Source: Siphonodentalium dalli
Taxonomy: Eukaryota > Mollusca > Scaphopoda > Gadilida > Siphonodentaliidae
DNA length: 64,000 nt
Assembly (NCBI GenBank): GCA_032622095.1
Contig: CP136066.1
Location: forward strand, 182,750,716 to 182,814,715
Direction: 5' to 3'
This document shows, in pieces, positions 1 to 12,591 of the stretch; positions within the stretch are counted from its first letter, which is position 1; every line of letters begins with the position of its first letter. The position numbers and the translations under genes were made by a program. Below the pieces are notes generated by a model. That model was given only the letters and a program-made list of their open reading frames with translations, did no database searches and was not told the origin of the DNA.

Positions 1-1474
1 TTTGAATTGTATGGCACTGGGGAGGCCGTTTATATTTTTGCCTATTATCTCAACATTTGTGGGTATATTTATTGTAATAAGGTTTACATTTTTAGGTAGG
101 AAATGCTCCACCCCCAAACGATAACATATGGGTGCTACGTCCAACGATCTATTTTTTTGTGCCGAGTTGACGAGTGACAGTTTGTCTGAATAGTCATGAT
201 TCTGTTATTTGCGAAAACTCACAAATAGTCTTACCACACATAGCTTCCGGCAATTCAGATAAGGCCACGAATCATTTTCGTAAATGATATATAGATTTAC
301 CTTCCATAAAACGTTGATTACACATTTTTCTACCAATGTACATGCTGGGGTATCTCGAAAACTAAGGCCCAATTTGGATTTGACCGCTCACAATATACAC
401 AGCGCATTTGCAAAATTGGCTGCAAAAAGCGCCGCAAGTCAAACACCGACAAGGCCCTCTTTTCCCCACTCCTCCTTGCACATATTCTTGCACTTCGTGA
501 ACTTGCAACGATAGGATCATGCTGGAATGACGAGCCAAACACTTTTTTGCCCATCGCTTTCTTCTTCCATTTAGAGATATAGTAGATGAATCAACAGGTT
601 CTATATCTGCAGTGCTATAGGATCTATAGGCTTCTCCAGCCATGCAATAATACTGTCGCAGGAATGCGAGGTAATGTTTCTATTTATAGATATAAGCCGA
701 CTGCCGTTATATAATTCGGCGGATAGTTATAACATAGCCAAATTATGACATATCCACTTTAATCATAACCAGAAGTCGAGCAGAATGTATTGTCTAGTGT
801 GTTTGGGTTCTAGTCAGAGCACGGAGTAATCATCAGCGGAGCCGGTGGACTCGGATCACTTTAGTGTAATAGTTTTTATTCCAGCAGCGTAAGTGAGTAT
901 ACACAAGCAAACTAAGCCAGTTGGCATGAATTTACTTTCACAAAATAAAACACCATGTACATGTGGTGATAATTATTAACTGAGCAATGTAAAGCCATTG
1001 TCTCAATTAAACTTAGCAACATTTATTTCAACACTTAACCCCGTTGGGGCAATAGTCTATGCAAACAAAACCAGGCTACCTCTAACAATAACAATTTAAC
1101 ACATATTGCTTGAATAGAAGCCGCTTTGATGTGTGTTGTGACAAAACAGAACACATTATAATTAACCCTACGATGCCAGACAGCTAGAGGCATCCACATT
1201 TTCAGCATCACTGATGTCAGGCATGGTGATAGTAATCATGAAACTGAATAGGATTTTCCGAACTATATATCTGGATAAGGAGAACTATGCTATGCTAATC
1301 CCGTGGGGAGTTTAAATCATATTCAGACATGTATATGTCGTCCACTTGCATGTATTCTTCCGAGTGATCAGTTTATGATTGACAATCAGCATCACGGTGC
1401 CAATTTATATCATAAGCCACACCTGCTTCATTGTCATATTCGTCGCCAACTGGAGAAGGTGCAAACCCTTGTGG
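1..1474. other. Left flank, no recognisable gene
   Basis: No gene is supported here. A minus-strand open frame at 362-643 ends in a cysteine-rich stretch (residues CRCLTCGAFCSQFCKC), which resembles the Cys-rich tails of some transposase-like proteins. It has no catalytic motif and could equally be chance. Confidence 0.3.
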
Positions 1475-1478
1475 GGGA

Positions 1479-1681
1479 TGTTGGAGTCTTGAGTATTCGT
1501 TGTATAGTTTTATTCTATATCATAAGTATATCATAACGTATTTCCTATCAGGCGTTCTTACTCAATCTCTCCTAGCTCACCACGTGTATTCTCTTTTATA
1601 CCACACATGTAGTCCCTCTGCCAATCACACACTCGCGGCCTGCACTGTCTACACCCACGCGTACATCAGGTATACACAACA
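1479..1681 (-). repeat. 3' LTR of the Ty3/gypsy element
   Basis: This 203-bp LTR has TG...CA ends and matches 5702-5904 over its full length with a few substitutions. It is the downstream LTR because the element reads on the minus strand. Confidence 0.93.
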
Positions 1682-1695
1682 TCTTCCCTCTTTTA
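1682..1695 (-). promoter_or_regulatory. Polypurine tract of the Ty3/gypsy element
   Basis: On the minus strand the bases just upstream of the 3' LTR read TAAAAGAGGGAAGA, a purine run abutting the LTR. That is the expected position of the plus-strand primer. Confidence 0.75.
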
Positions 1696-1902
1696 TAAGT
1701 ACGGCAATGAAACGGTTACATTCATTCTCTGACATTACCTGGCATAACTTGACTTAACTCCCACGCAGCTTACACACAGCGTACACACCACTCATATCCT
1801 TGCACGTTGCCATGTTATGCTGTCCTATATAATGTTGCATGCATGTTACATTTCACAAGTTCAAAACAATTAAGATTACATTTTTGACAAGAATTGTGAT
1901 TG

Positions 1903-2871
1903 TTAAGCGTTTTCAATGAGTCTGTTTGGCGCCTGTACTCGTCGACCTGAACGCGTGGCATAATTGTCCCCAGACATCGTATGATCGCTGACTGGCACAT
2001 CCTGTTTTTCATCAGGGATGACATTATTAGGTTCAGTTCCATGAATATCGGTCGGTATGACCTGAATATGTCTCCGATTTCGGCGAAAAGTTCCACGTGG
2101 CGTTTCCACTATGTAACTATGCCTAGGAGTGTCCGCTTCTTGAATTGTCCCGGTCTTAGACCAATCAGATTCCTTGTCGGTGCGAATTCTCACACAATCT
2201 CCAGGTTTCAGATCTGGCAACAGAACTGTTGAGTTTTTTCTGTCAAATGACTGCTTATAAGTCTGTTTATGTTTCTCATCCCTCGTTTGTACAGTTTTGA
2301 GTGGAGGCCACTTTGGTTCCAAAGTCTCTGGTAAACAAGGTAGATTTGTCCTTATGTTTCGCCCTAGCATGAGTTCACTAGGCGAATAGCCCGTCGATTG
2401 TACTCTTGTCGTTCGATATGCGACGAGAGCTTTGAATGGATCTGGCGTCTTTAGAATGCTTTTCGCAATTTTAACCCCAGCCTCGGCGGTTACTGGATCA
2501 CCCCAGCGAGAAAACATATTTATTAACTGTCGAATAACTTGGCTGCTCGAGTCGCTTGTCAGCGTCGCTATTTCAATGAATCGAGAGTAAAAGTCTGTTA
2601 CTATTAAATAGTGTTTGTTTCCAATGTAACACACATCTGCTGCTATTTTAAACCACGGTCCAGGTGGAAGATCAGAGGTGATAAGTGGTTCCTTGCGTTG
2701 TGCTGGTTTATGTATCTGGCACATGGCGCATCTCTCGACATGCTCTTTAATGTCCGCATTTATATGAGGCCACCACACACATTGCGCGGCACGTTCCTTG
2801 CACTTGAGTATTCCTTGATGCCCCGTGTGAATGTTGTTAATGACTTCTGATCTTAACCCTTCTGGAATTAC
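1903..2871 (-). pseudogene. Ty3/gypsy integrase, internally deleted
   Basis: This is the integrase part of pol. It keeps the N-terminal HHCC-type zinc region (IHTGHQG, then CVWWPH and the cysteines of RCAMC), the first catalytic Asp (AADVCYIG) and the stretch around the catalytic Glu (AEAGVKIAKSIL). RWGDPVT runs straight into AEAGVKIAK, whereas in the family some 35-40 residues with the second catalytic Asp lie between. An in-frame deletion has therefore removed part of the DDE core. The C-terminal part (LKPGDCVRIR) is the GPY/F-like tail. An in-frame TGA at 2875-2877 separates it from RNase H. It is inactive. Confidence 0.88.
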
Positions 2872-2874
2872 GAT

Positions 2875-4297
2875 TCATTTGCGGTATAGCACAAGTCCTC
2901 CTGCATGTGATAGTTCTCCGCGCACTGAGAAGAATCCACGAAGATTTTCAGGCACAGATTTCGCACAATCTGGCCATCCGTCGCGCACCAGAGTAATCAC
3001 TCTTTGCATCTCAACGTCATTTTGCACTGAGTCTTTTATTCGTGACAATAATAAGTCTTTCACTTGCAAGTGTTCTTGAGCAGATTCAACGTACATATTC
3101 ACGTCACTCTCACACTCGTCAATCTCACTGCTGTCTTCCCTTAATATTGGCGCTCGAGAGAGGGTGTCTGATACCATCATGTCTTTGCCCTGAACGTACT
3201 CATCTTTGACGTTAAAGCGTCGTAGGCGCATGAGAAGCCTTTGGCATCGCAAGGGAGCCTTGTCGATGTCATACTTATTAATTAAAGGTACCAACGGCCT
3301 ATGATCAGTGAGCAAAGTAAACGATTCCAAACCAACGAGGTACCTTGACATGTTTTCGCATGTCCAAACTCCCGCCAGTAACTCCTTCTCAATTTGAGCC
3401 CATTTGCATTCTGAATTTGTTAGCGTCCTCGAGCAATAGGCCACCGGAGCTAACTCTGACCCAATTTTGAGAAACAGGGCCCCACCCACCAAGACCATAA
3501 CTGGACGAGTCCGCACTTACAACGACAGGTTTGCTCTGGTCATAGTAGGCTAATGTCGGATCAGTTGTTAATTTGGTCTTAACTACTTCGAACGCTTTCT
3601 CCTGTTCGGGTCCCCAAAACCATGCATGTTCCTTCCTAAGAAGGTCCGTAATAGGGCTGAGGATTTTTGATAAGTTAGGCACATACCTTTCTAGGTAATT
3701 GACCATACCTAGTAACCTCTGCAATTCCTTTACGTTCTCTGGTACCTTGAGGTCTGAAACAGCTTTAACCCGCTTGGGGTTTGGGCTGATTCCGGCCTTA
3801 CTAATAATGTGTCCAAAGTACTCAAGCCTTGACTTATTAAACTCACATTTATCTTTATTGAGTCGTAGACCTGATGACTCAATTCGCTCCAGCACCTTGG
3901 CTAACCTGAAATCATGCTCAGCCTGATGCTTACCGTATATGATACAATCGTCGATCAGGCAATCGACTCCTTCCAGTCCTTGGAGCAGCTCAACCATCTT
4001 ACGTTGATATATTTCCGGTGCGGAAGATATTCCGTATGGAGCACGCTGAAAACAATATCTAGCGAAAGGAGTGATGAAACATGTCAGCTTGGCACTGGCA
4101 GGGTCAAGAGGAATCTGGTAAAAAACCTCCAGAAGCATCGAGCTTGCTGAAATTATTCATACCTGTGAATTTCGGCGATATGTCATCGAGATTCGGCATT
4201 ATGAATATCTCCCGCTTCACCGATTGTTTAAGGTCTACACATATACGTACCTTTCCCGGTGGTTTCAGCACAGGCACCATCGGGGCGCACCAATCTC
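2875..4297 (-). pseudogene. Ty3/gypsy reverse transcriptase and RNase H, frameshifted
   Basis: The RT core shows MPNLDDISPKF, FYQIPLDP, RAPYGISSAPEIYQ and CLIDDCIIYG (the YxDD box with Leu), then the thumb (GHIISKAGISPNPKRV). RNase H follows with VVVSADSSSYGLGG and the LLTDHRPL segment. The frame is broken at a T-run near 4120 (GGTTTTTTACC, one T too many), near 4298 at the junction with the protease-RT linker, and near 3480 inside RNase H. The fragments join in the normal order and nothing else intervenes. It is an inactive relic with most residues preserved. Confidence 0.9.
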
Positions 4298-5656
4298 TGT
4301 CGGCTCCGTCACCTCGACTATTATCCCATCGGATACTAGGCGATCTAACTCATCCTTTGTCTTGCTGAAAAGTGGAAAAGGAACCCTACGGGGTGTGGCT
4401 ATGCTATAAGGTTTAGCATCGGGCTTTAATTCGATCCGAACAGGAGAGCAATTCACTAGCCCACTAGTACCAAACACTTCTTGGCGAATTTCCTCGACCC
4501 TTTTCACCAAGGCCATTGCAGTGGCAGCGCCTCTGCCCAGAAGATTGTTCTGGTGGTTACCCAATACAACAAATATCCGAAAAGCGTAACGTTTACCCTC
4601 CCGGAAAGTTTCAGCAATAAATTGACCCTTACAATTTACACTACCCCCAGGGCTATTTAAGACGGCGTGTACTGGTTTGAGTTTGGGTCTGCGTTTTAGT
4701 TTTAAGTAGGTAGGCTCAGACATGACGGTCGCATCCGCTCCCGTGTCAATTTTAAAACATACATTCGACTCACATATTTTGAGACAAGTATTCCAAGGTT
4801 CACTCTCCTTCGAATCACAATCAATAGTTCCAAGGAAATATTCAGATGAACATGCTGAATTGGATTTGTCCTCGTCCCGCGTAACTTCGCTGACGGAGTT
4901 CTTTTTCTTATTTCGGCAACATATTGCGAAATGGTTGTATTTCAGACACGCTCGGCACTGTTTACCCTTCGCCGGGCACGTTTCTTCCTTCTCGTGAAAC
5001 CGATTGCATTGCTCGCAACGGCGATTTGTCTTCGGCTGCGAACTTGAATGTTTCTTCCCTTTATGCCACTGTTTCTGTGACTGTCTGTAGCTCTTATTAC
5101 GGATCTCATCAAAACTTGCATTATTTTGTTGAAGATTCTTAATTTGTCCCTTAACCAGCTCACTTTGTCTGGTTGTCGACACCGCACTATCCAGCGTTAA
5201 ATCCGGTTGAAGTTGAAGTTTCTCTGACAGTTCTGTGTCGAGAATACCAATAACTATCCTGTCTCGGATTTGCTCTGGTTTAGTCGCTTTAAAGTCACAA
5301 GTTTCCGCCAGTTCGTATAAACTACGGATATATGCTTCAACAGATTCGCCCGTTTGCTGTTTTCTATTGTGGAACCTAGCCCTTTCGTGTATAACATTCC
5401 TTTTTGGCACGAAATGTTCGTCGAACTTTTTGAACACAACGTCAAATTTATTTTCGTCATCCCCCGCTAGTCCAAACGACTTGAACACGTTCTCCGCCTC
5501 CCGCCCCATCGCATAAATGAGTGAGGAGACCTGAACTGTCCGGTCCTCCTTGTGCAGCTTGGAAGCAGTCCGGTAGCGTGAGAATCGCTGTTTCCACTCC
5601 GTCCATTTTGACGGTGATGCAAAGTCGAATTCCTCCGGTGGGTTAAACGTCGGCAT
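4265..5656 (-). pseudogene. Ty3/gypsy gag-protease with start of RT
   Basis: This 463-residue open frame starts at an ATG 45 bases inside the primer-binding site. Residues 1-190 are a gag-like capsid region (WTEWKQRFSRYR, then EHFVPKRNVIHERARF). Residues 214-247 hold two zinc knuckles (Cx2Cx3Hx5C and Cx2Cx4Hx3C). The aspartic protease active site DTGA is at about 304-307. The frame then enters the RT N-terminus and terminates out of frame after EIGAPRW. The gag-protease part looks intact. The loss of the pol frame makes the whole element non-functional. Confidence 0.9.
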
Positions 5657-5688
5657 AATTCCTGGTGTTCAAAATAGTCAGTTAGTTT

Positions 5689-5701
5689 ACTTCTGACACC
5701 A
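5689..5701 (-). promoter_or_regulatory. Primer-binding site, tRNA-Leu type
   Basis: Immediately inside the 5' LTR, with no spacer, the minus strand reads TGGTGTCAGAAGT. This is complementary to the 3' end of a leucine tRNA (CTTCTGACA plus CCA). Thirteen bases match my recollection of a tRNA-Leu(CAG) acceptor end. Confidence 0.75.
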
Positions 5702-5904
5702 TGTTGGAGTCTTGAGTATTCGTTGTGTAGTTTTATTCTATATCATAAGTATATCATAACGTATTTCCTATCAGGCGTTCTTACTCAATCTCTCCTAGCT
5801 CACCACGTGTATTCTCTTTTATACCACACATGCAGTCCCTCTGCCAATCACATACTCGCGGCCTGCACTGTCTACACCCACGCGTACATCAGGTATACAC
5901 AACA
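5702..5904 (-). repeat. 5' LTR of the Ty3/gypsy element
   Basis: This 203-bp LTR is the partner of 1479-1681, with the same termini. GGGA follows it at 5905-5908 as the second half of the target duplication. Confidence 0.93.
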
Positions 5905-5908
5905 GGGA

Positions 5909-6549
5909 GGTTGACTATTGTTTCTAACTATACAGGTGAGGTCGGTCAAAGATTATCATCTGAGTCTTTAGCACTGGCATCTGATGAGGAGACATCATTA
6001 GCCCGGCCTTTTTCCTGACAATTGATCTTATATTATAAATGAAACTGGGTCAGTTTGTTCTATGATTCTATAATAAAGTTTCCATTTTAATTCGAGTTTC
6101 CAGTTCGTTTGCCACTCTTGAGGTAGACTGCATCTTCAAATTTGTACTGAATATGTTTAGTTTTAACCTTCTTTTTACGGCGTTTAGCAGTTTTGATATG
6201 AGTGCTGACAGCTCTGAATGAACGATGTTGTTCTTGGAAAGTTATTTGATGAAAGTCAGAACCATAATATTTAGGTCAGGGTGCTAAACTATTATCTAAA
6301 GGGCAACATAGTCTATATATAACAAGCTAACAGTTACATCCATAACACGATAATATACTCCGTCATATACAGTAAAAATAAATGTCAAATTGCGTTCAGT
6401 TGCAACAAAACTGGGCAATTGTTTTTATATGAGCACGATTAATGTCACAAGCGTAACAGGTAGGGCCCGCTGGGTTAGTCATTCCAAAGTTACATATGGT
6501 ACGTCGTTACCTGTACAATTAATTCCTTGAGCCCTATGTCTAATCAGTT
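5909..6549. other. Spacer, nothing recognised
   Basis: AT-rich sequence without a supportable gene or repeat lies between the LTR element and the minisatellite. Confidence 0.5.
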
Positions 6550-7330
6550 GTCGAAGGTATGTTGAAGGTATGTTGAAGGTATGTGGAAGGTATGTTGAAG
6601 GTATGTTGAAGGTATGTCGAAGGTATGTCGAAGGTATGTCGAAGGTATGTCGAAGGTATGTCGAAGGTATGTCGAAGGTATGTCGAAGGTATGTCGAAGG
6701 TATGCCGAAGGTATGTCGAAGGTATGTCGAAGGTATGTCGAAGGTATGTCGAAGGTATGTCGAAGGTAAGTCGAAGGTATGTCGAAGGTATGTCGAAGGT
6801 ATGTCGAAGGTATGTCGAAGGTATGTCGAAGGTATGTCGAAGGTATGTCGAAGGTATGTCGAAGGTATGTCGAAGGTATGTCGAAGGTATGTCGAAGGTA
6901 TGTCGAAGGTATGTCGAAGGTATGTGGAAGGTATGTTGAAGGTATGTTGAAGGTATGTTGAAGGTATGTTGAAGGTATGTTGAAGGTATGTTGAAGGTAT
7001 GTCGAAGGTATGTCGAAGGTATGTCGAAGGTATGTCGAAGGTATGTCGAATGTATGTCGAAGGTATGTCGAAGGTATGTCGAAGGTATGTCGAAGGTATG
7101 TCGAATGTATGTCGAATGTATGTCGAAGGTATGTCGAAGGTATGTCGAAGGTATGTCGAAGGTATGTCGAAGGTATGTCGAAGGTATGTTGAAGGTATGT
7201 TGAAGGTATGTCGAAGGTATGTCGAAGGTATGTCGAAGGTATGTCGAAGGTATGTCGAAGGTATGTCGAATGTATGTTGAAGGTATGTTGAAGGTATGTT
7301 GAAGGTATGTTGAAGGTATGTTGAAGGTAT
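6550..7330. repeat. 11-bp minisatellite, 71 units
   Basis: The unit is GTCGAAGGTAT, and 781 bp equals exactly 71 x 11, so there is no net phase slip. Variants are clustered: GTTGAAGGTAT at both ends and in two inner blocks, GTCGAATGTAT, GTGGAAGGTAT, and single GCCGAAGGTAT and GTCGAAGGTAA units. Because 11 is not a multiple of 3, every frame gives the same cyclic 11-residue peptide. This produces long spurious open frames on both strands, including a 335-codon one on the minus strand, that should not be taken as genes. Confidence 0.97.
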
Positions 7331-7433
7331 GTCTACTGCAGTAGGGACTCCCTTTCAAGAATGGGAGTATCACAACAGCCCTGTTTACAATTGAATTTTG
7401 ACCGTCGGGAAAAGCAGTTGTTATAGAAGTCCA

Positions 7434-7450
7434 GGGGTCAATACTATGAA
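7434..7450. repeat. Solo end of a GGGGTCAATACTATGAA TIR element
   Basis: The 17-bp motif GGGGTCAATACTATGAA matches the terminal inverted repeat of the 14928-17925 element. No partner end was found nearby, so it is probably a fragment of the same family. Confidence 0.55.
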
Positions 7451-9804
7451 TAATTTTATACATGTAAATACAAATATTATTTATACATTTTGAGAACAGA
7501 TTTGTGTTAAATATTAGTGTTTCATTGTACATGGAAAATTGAGCCATATTATTTGTACACTAAATTATGAATATGCAATTATTAATAGTTTAATAGTTAC
7601 AGGTACTCAATCCTATCAGACGCTCCTAAATCACTATTTCTTTGGATTCTGGGGTAAAAAATATTTGATTCGAGTCGAGGAACCCACCCATCAAAGCTCA
7701 GAGTGATCAGATATCGATTTGAAGTTTGTTATTTCTCGAGATGTCAATAATAAGTGACCCAGAAACACGTGGTCAAACGGACGGTCTTGTGGGTGAAGAT
7801 GGATAACTCTAAAATTAAGTGGTAATAATAACCACTTGATTTTAAATTGTGTGTTTGTAAAATGTGTTTGTGATTACAATTCGTTGTCATATCATGTACA
7901 ACAACTGATTTAGTAGCTCTGTTTTCACAAATTACAACTATTCAATTTGTGAAAACCAAATATTACTTTGACAGTACAATATTATATAATATTGCCGTGA
8001 CAACCATGTTGGTGAAAATGTGTGTTTTTCTTAACGTTATCCATTATGCATTGATTTTGCCCAGTAACTGCACCAAAATCTGCTAACTTTGTATCAATTT
8101 GAGTTGGACATGTCCCAGGCTGTATATCCGTTGACAATTTTATCTTTTATATATGGATAAATTCGAAATGGCTGATAAAATGGCTGCCGTTTCTGTGAAA
8201 ATTGCCCTTATGTGTTCTGCGTATGCCTATGGTGGTGGAATTTGTGTACATTTTGTGTACGTTGTGTACAAAACACTAGTCAGTGACTCTGATACATATG
8301 GCACTTTCAAGCAAACCAACATACTATAACTATGATCGACATAACTAGGCATTGGTAGAATATTTTGCAAGAGTTTCCATGATACATGTAATAACTATGT
8401 GTCTATGTATAACCTCAAGCGGAGGTTTCAAGTATGTACGCGTTTCTTTTCAAACCTGGTTATGAATATGTGCCAAAAGTTGATAACTGGCTGGATTTGT
8501 TTTAAATACGAAATAGTTATGGCATTTGTTTCTGTACCCAGAAGTAATGCTGTGACAAATAAACGCCACACACTTGACATCAAAATTAAGATCACAAATG
8601 TGCGCTGACCATCCCATTGGTACCGACACTAGAGTTTATAGCACAGTGATTTAGTGCCTATGTTTTGACAGAACTAACCATAAAGGGTGAAAGTTTGCTC
8701 ATATGTAGATTGAGACTTCGGCAAACATTTTTGGAGGTGACCAGGCCAAAACTATGAAAATATGTCACTGTTTGTCTCAACATCAACACATTCTTCGCTA
8801 ATTACTTATTACCCCCCCCCCCACCTCCACCCCATCTGTCGCCACATCTGAGTTCCTGTTACGGTAGTCGTTTTGTGTGTCGTATTATTCGATGGTCTCG
8901 ACTCGCGACCGAATTACCTATCAAATATTCCCTTGCATATTCTTAATAATGATCACGGGTATTCTTAAAAGAATACTTGTGTATTATTAAAAGAATAACC
9001 GTTGGCGTTATAAGAACATGCTACCCACATGCTTGAACATGTTGGTGGATAACAGACGTATCAAGACAACGGGGTAATATGCAGGTGTGTTTTAATGTGT
9101 ATTATTGGATAAGAGCTGTTAATCTAATTAAACTATTTCTGCAGACTACTTGTCTCCTAGCAACCGTAAGCTCCTCCCTCTACAGCGAATGGGTGTGAAC
9201 AGGTCAGACACACACTCTTACTTTCTGCAAATCTCCTTTGACTAAAAACCTTTTTGTTAACCTGTCAATTCATTAGTCTGTCATCCTGTAGTGTGTTTGT
9301 GTGCTGTGCAGTCACACTACAATTGCAATATACCTATAATTAAACAAACATATATGACCAAATTTAGGTTGATTCTGTCTTAAAACATGTTTTTTCCCAT
9401 TATTATCCTAAAACCATTCCGTAACCATGGAAACCAGAATTTAAAGCAAAATGATCCTCATAAAAAGGCAGATATGAGTATTTAAAATATATATAACAGA
9501 ACGGTTTATGAAAATCCCTTCATATTAATATTCTCTTGGTGCTCTCGCGGGAGAATATTGCACAAATATTAACTATCTGAATTGACTATTAAATGTATAT
9601 CCTAGGATATGTTCCCCCTCCCTGGATATTTTCCCCATGTATGACTAAACAAAAATTTCACTATTTTGATAACGTTTGACCCTGAAAAATGTTTTTTTTT
9701 ATTTAAAGTTCTCTTTTTTTAATTTATTTTTTTTAAATGAGAAAACAATTTTTTTTTTATGTTTAATTTTTTTTGTTAAATGTTTTTAAGTGTCCATGCC
9801 TGGA
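7451..9804. other. Intergenic, nothing recognised
   Basis: AT-rich sequence with a C-run at 8812-8840. No coding, RNA or mobile feature is supported. Confidence 0.5.
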
Positions 9805-10090
9805 CCCAGCACATACATGACAAAAAATCCTCTTATGGATTTATTGCTTATTTTTGCTATATATAGTCATGACACTTTGGTGTGGGGGGAAGATACCTAG
9901 TCCAGGATATCTCCCACCCAGCTACATGAAAAAAAATCCTCTTATAGTTGTATTGCTTTTTTTTTGCTTTATATAGTCATGACACTTTGGGTGGGGGAAT
10001 ATGTCCAGGCCAGGATATCTCCCCAACCAGCACATACATGACACAAAATCCTCTTATTGTTTTATTGCTTATTTTGCTTCATATAGTCAT
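9805..10090. repeat. Tandem repeat, about 112 bp, 2.5 units
   Basis: Blocks beginning CCAGCACATACATGA and running through AATCCTCTTAT and TATATAGTCATGACACTTTGG recur near 9806, 9916 and 10028. They are separated by G-rich and CCAGGATATCTCCC linkers. Confidence 0.8.
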
Positions 10091-12246
10091 TTTATCTGTA
10101 TCAATGTGGATAATCAATAATCATACTCGATTTTTAGTGAATAATCACAGGTTATGTGAACAGTAAAATATTTATAAGACTGACGTCAAAACGTGGTAGA
10201 CTTCAATGTTAAAGTTCGAACGTTCTCAACTATTGTCCTTTCACTTGATAAATGTTTCAAACGTAGGCTTTTGTGTATTACATGTATACACTAATGAGGG
10301 TGTAGTTTTAAATTCCTGCAATCTGATAACTCGATCGAGACCCACGCATACATCGGCGATATAAAACATATCAGCCATGTTAGATCAGAAATGTTTTACC
10401 AAACTTCTTGATATGACAATTTTATTAATGTTTATCCTGGTCGGTCGCGAATAAAATGCGATTATACCGCGACATGCCCGAGCCATCGGATCTGATACGT
10501 TTATGCCGTCTGCCTGAGAATTGTTTATATGCGTAGTTTACTGTCTATCTTGTCCCGGACATCCTGCAATGCAGTAGTGGTTTGAGTATGTCTCTGGGGT
10601 CTACATTGTTATAGACGTTGTTTTCTGAAATTATTTTTTCCTAGAAACAAACGAAAATTATGACTAAGTCGCCACACCCGAGAGTGTTGTGACAAATATA
10701 TAAATATACGAACCCGGTGAGTATAATTTTGCGTCGACATGCACTGTAATTGATGTCAATGAGAAGAAATTGAGATAAGAAACCGCTCGAACGGTTCAAG
10801 CATAAAAACATTAATTCAGCTGAAGTGATTCGCATATGCACTCGTGATTCGTATCGTATCTTGACAATGTATACCATTACAACCCTATGATACATTGGAA
10901 TAAGGAAATATAAGCAAACCGATGAAGTGATCATCGCATATTATCCTGTTTGTACACGTAAGTTATATGTACATTTAGCCATTTACCCGAATTAAATCGG
11001 TGCAGATTAACCCCCGTCGAGCAAGGCGCCAAACCAAATTTGAATATGGCCGCCAGAGATACCTACCTTTCACTTAATATTAAGTAATAAAATATTTGTT
11101 ACAGGTACCTGTGGGTTACCCATGTTCACATAGAAAACATGCATTTAAAGTATATGATGGACGAGTTGTGGTGATAGAAATTCCATGATGGATTACGAGA
11201 CAACAGTTTAAGGTCTGTTGGTTTGGAATATGTTATATTTGTCATTGTCTTATTGCAGTGTTATATTGTGAGGTATGGCAGTGTCTTATTGCAGTGTTAT
11301 ATTGTGAGGTATTTGGCAGCTATGAGACTCACAACTCAGGATATTCGAAGGGTTTCAACTTTCACGCTACATAAATATAAATCGGTGGTTGTAGATGGAT
11401 ACCAATCCAACAGTGTTGGACCAACAGTCCAACACACATACTATGGTATCCAATGTTATATTTAAAGCTCACATGTCCCTCCACAATCACCAACATGTTG
11501 TAATCTGCATAATATGCTATATGGTATAACGCAGTGACTTAGGCTTAATACTTAATACACCTTTGTAATTAGGGTAGTCAACAAAATAGACCATCCGGAC
11601 CAAGATACTCGTAAATGTCCAAATACCAAAATATATCTCCGTCCGAACAGTCCCAAGTTCCAACCTGTTGGACTATACTGAGGGTAGGAATTTATATGAT
11701 ATCTGAGAGGGTCAGTAGGAAAATATTTCCAATACTATGGTTTGGTTAAGCCACACCATTGGAAATGCTCACATAATAAGTTATAGGATCTGAATGTAAG
11801 TCACACATGACATTCAATAACATAACAGTAATTACCATGTGTGAAATGAAGCGCATTTGACTTTTTTTAAAAATCCCATGCTGTAACAAATAGATGATGG
11901 GGTCATGCACATCACCAGTAACATAACTAAATGAAAAAAATATATACATGTACATGTAATACAGTATTAGGATTAAGATTAGCAACAGCGTATATCATTC
12001 TGATTGGCTGCAATATATCAAAATACCCACTTGTATAATATGAATCATATAATTGGTCAGGTGTCGTGTATATTGGTGTACTTGCTTAAAACAGCATAGA
12101 TACCAAAAAAGTACTTTACAGGTTACATGGATGCTGTCATTTGTAACTGAGTCAAATGTTTGATTTATCATTTACCAGTAATTTATATATTTGTTTTATT
12201 CATTTTATTTTCTCAATATTTCCTGTTGACCATACTATTTACAATG
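10091..12246. other. Intergenic, nothing recognised
   Basis: The only structure seen is a short direct duplication at 11246-11312. No gene is supported. Confidence 0.45.
11246..11312. repeat. Short direct duplication, 31 bp x 2
   Basis: The unit TGTCTTATTGCAGTGTTATA with the following TTGTGAGGTAT occurs twice, 36 bp apart. Confidence 0.85.
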
Positions 12247-12301
12247 ATATGTGACCCGCCATATCAAATCCAGTCGTAAGTCGGGATTTTTGTTACCCTG
12301 T

Positions 12302-12370
12302 GCCAATGCATTCTCTTATATATGCGAGTCGACCATAGGTCGCCTCGCATATATAAGAGAATGCATTGGC
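12302..12370. repeat. Hairpin module 1
   Basis: Arms of 33 bp beginning GCCAATGCATTCTCTTATAT have one mismatch, around the 3-base centre ATA (GTCGACC-ATA-GGTCGCC). It has the same arm sequence as the hairpins at 12592, 29045 and 56656. Confidence 0.95.
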
Positions 12371-12591
12371 CTATCAATTTTTTATCATGTTTTTTAAATA
12401 AATGTTTCTTACAATTTTTAGGACATAACATTAAAAAAAACATCCATTACCCTGCAGGGAGCCCCACACATATATAGAAGCATATAGAAGAGTGTCGTCT
12501 GCTCATGTTTGTCTGGGGCTCTGTATGGGTGAAATTATAAAATTGTTAAAGAATACAAGAAAAAATTATTAAAATTGTAAAAAATTGTTAG

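Larger units (their letters stand above)
1479..5904 (-). mobile_element. Ty3/gypsy LTR retrotransposon, Mag-like, degenerate
   Basis: A 4426-bp LTR element lies on the minus strand. Two 203-bp LTRs (1479-1681 and 5702-5904) both begin TGTTGGAGTC and end TACACAACA, so the termini are TG...CA. The 4-bp sequence GGGA flanks both sides (1475-1478 and 5905-5908) as a target duplication. The internal order is gag, protease, RT, RNase H, integrase, which is the Ty3/gypsy order. The LI-DD form of the RT active site and a gag and pol that may have been one frame recall the Mag/SURL group (family-level inference). The two LTRs differ at only a few positions. The coding region nevertheless has frameshifts near 4298, 4120 and 3480, a stop at 2875-2877 and an internal integrase deletion, so this copy is dead. 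Confidence 0.93.

Noticed and set aside
362-643. Cys-rich minus-strand frame as a gene
   Set aside because: It is only suggestive of a transposase-like tail, with no catalytic region. Left as a comment.
6540-7547. 335-codon minus-strand open frame (HTFDIPSTYLR repeat)
   Set aside because: It is produced entirely by the stop-free 11-bp minisatellite. The same peptide appears in several frames, and there is no unique coding flank.
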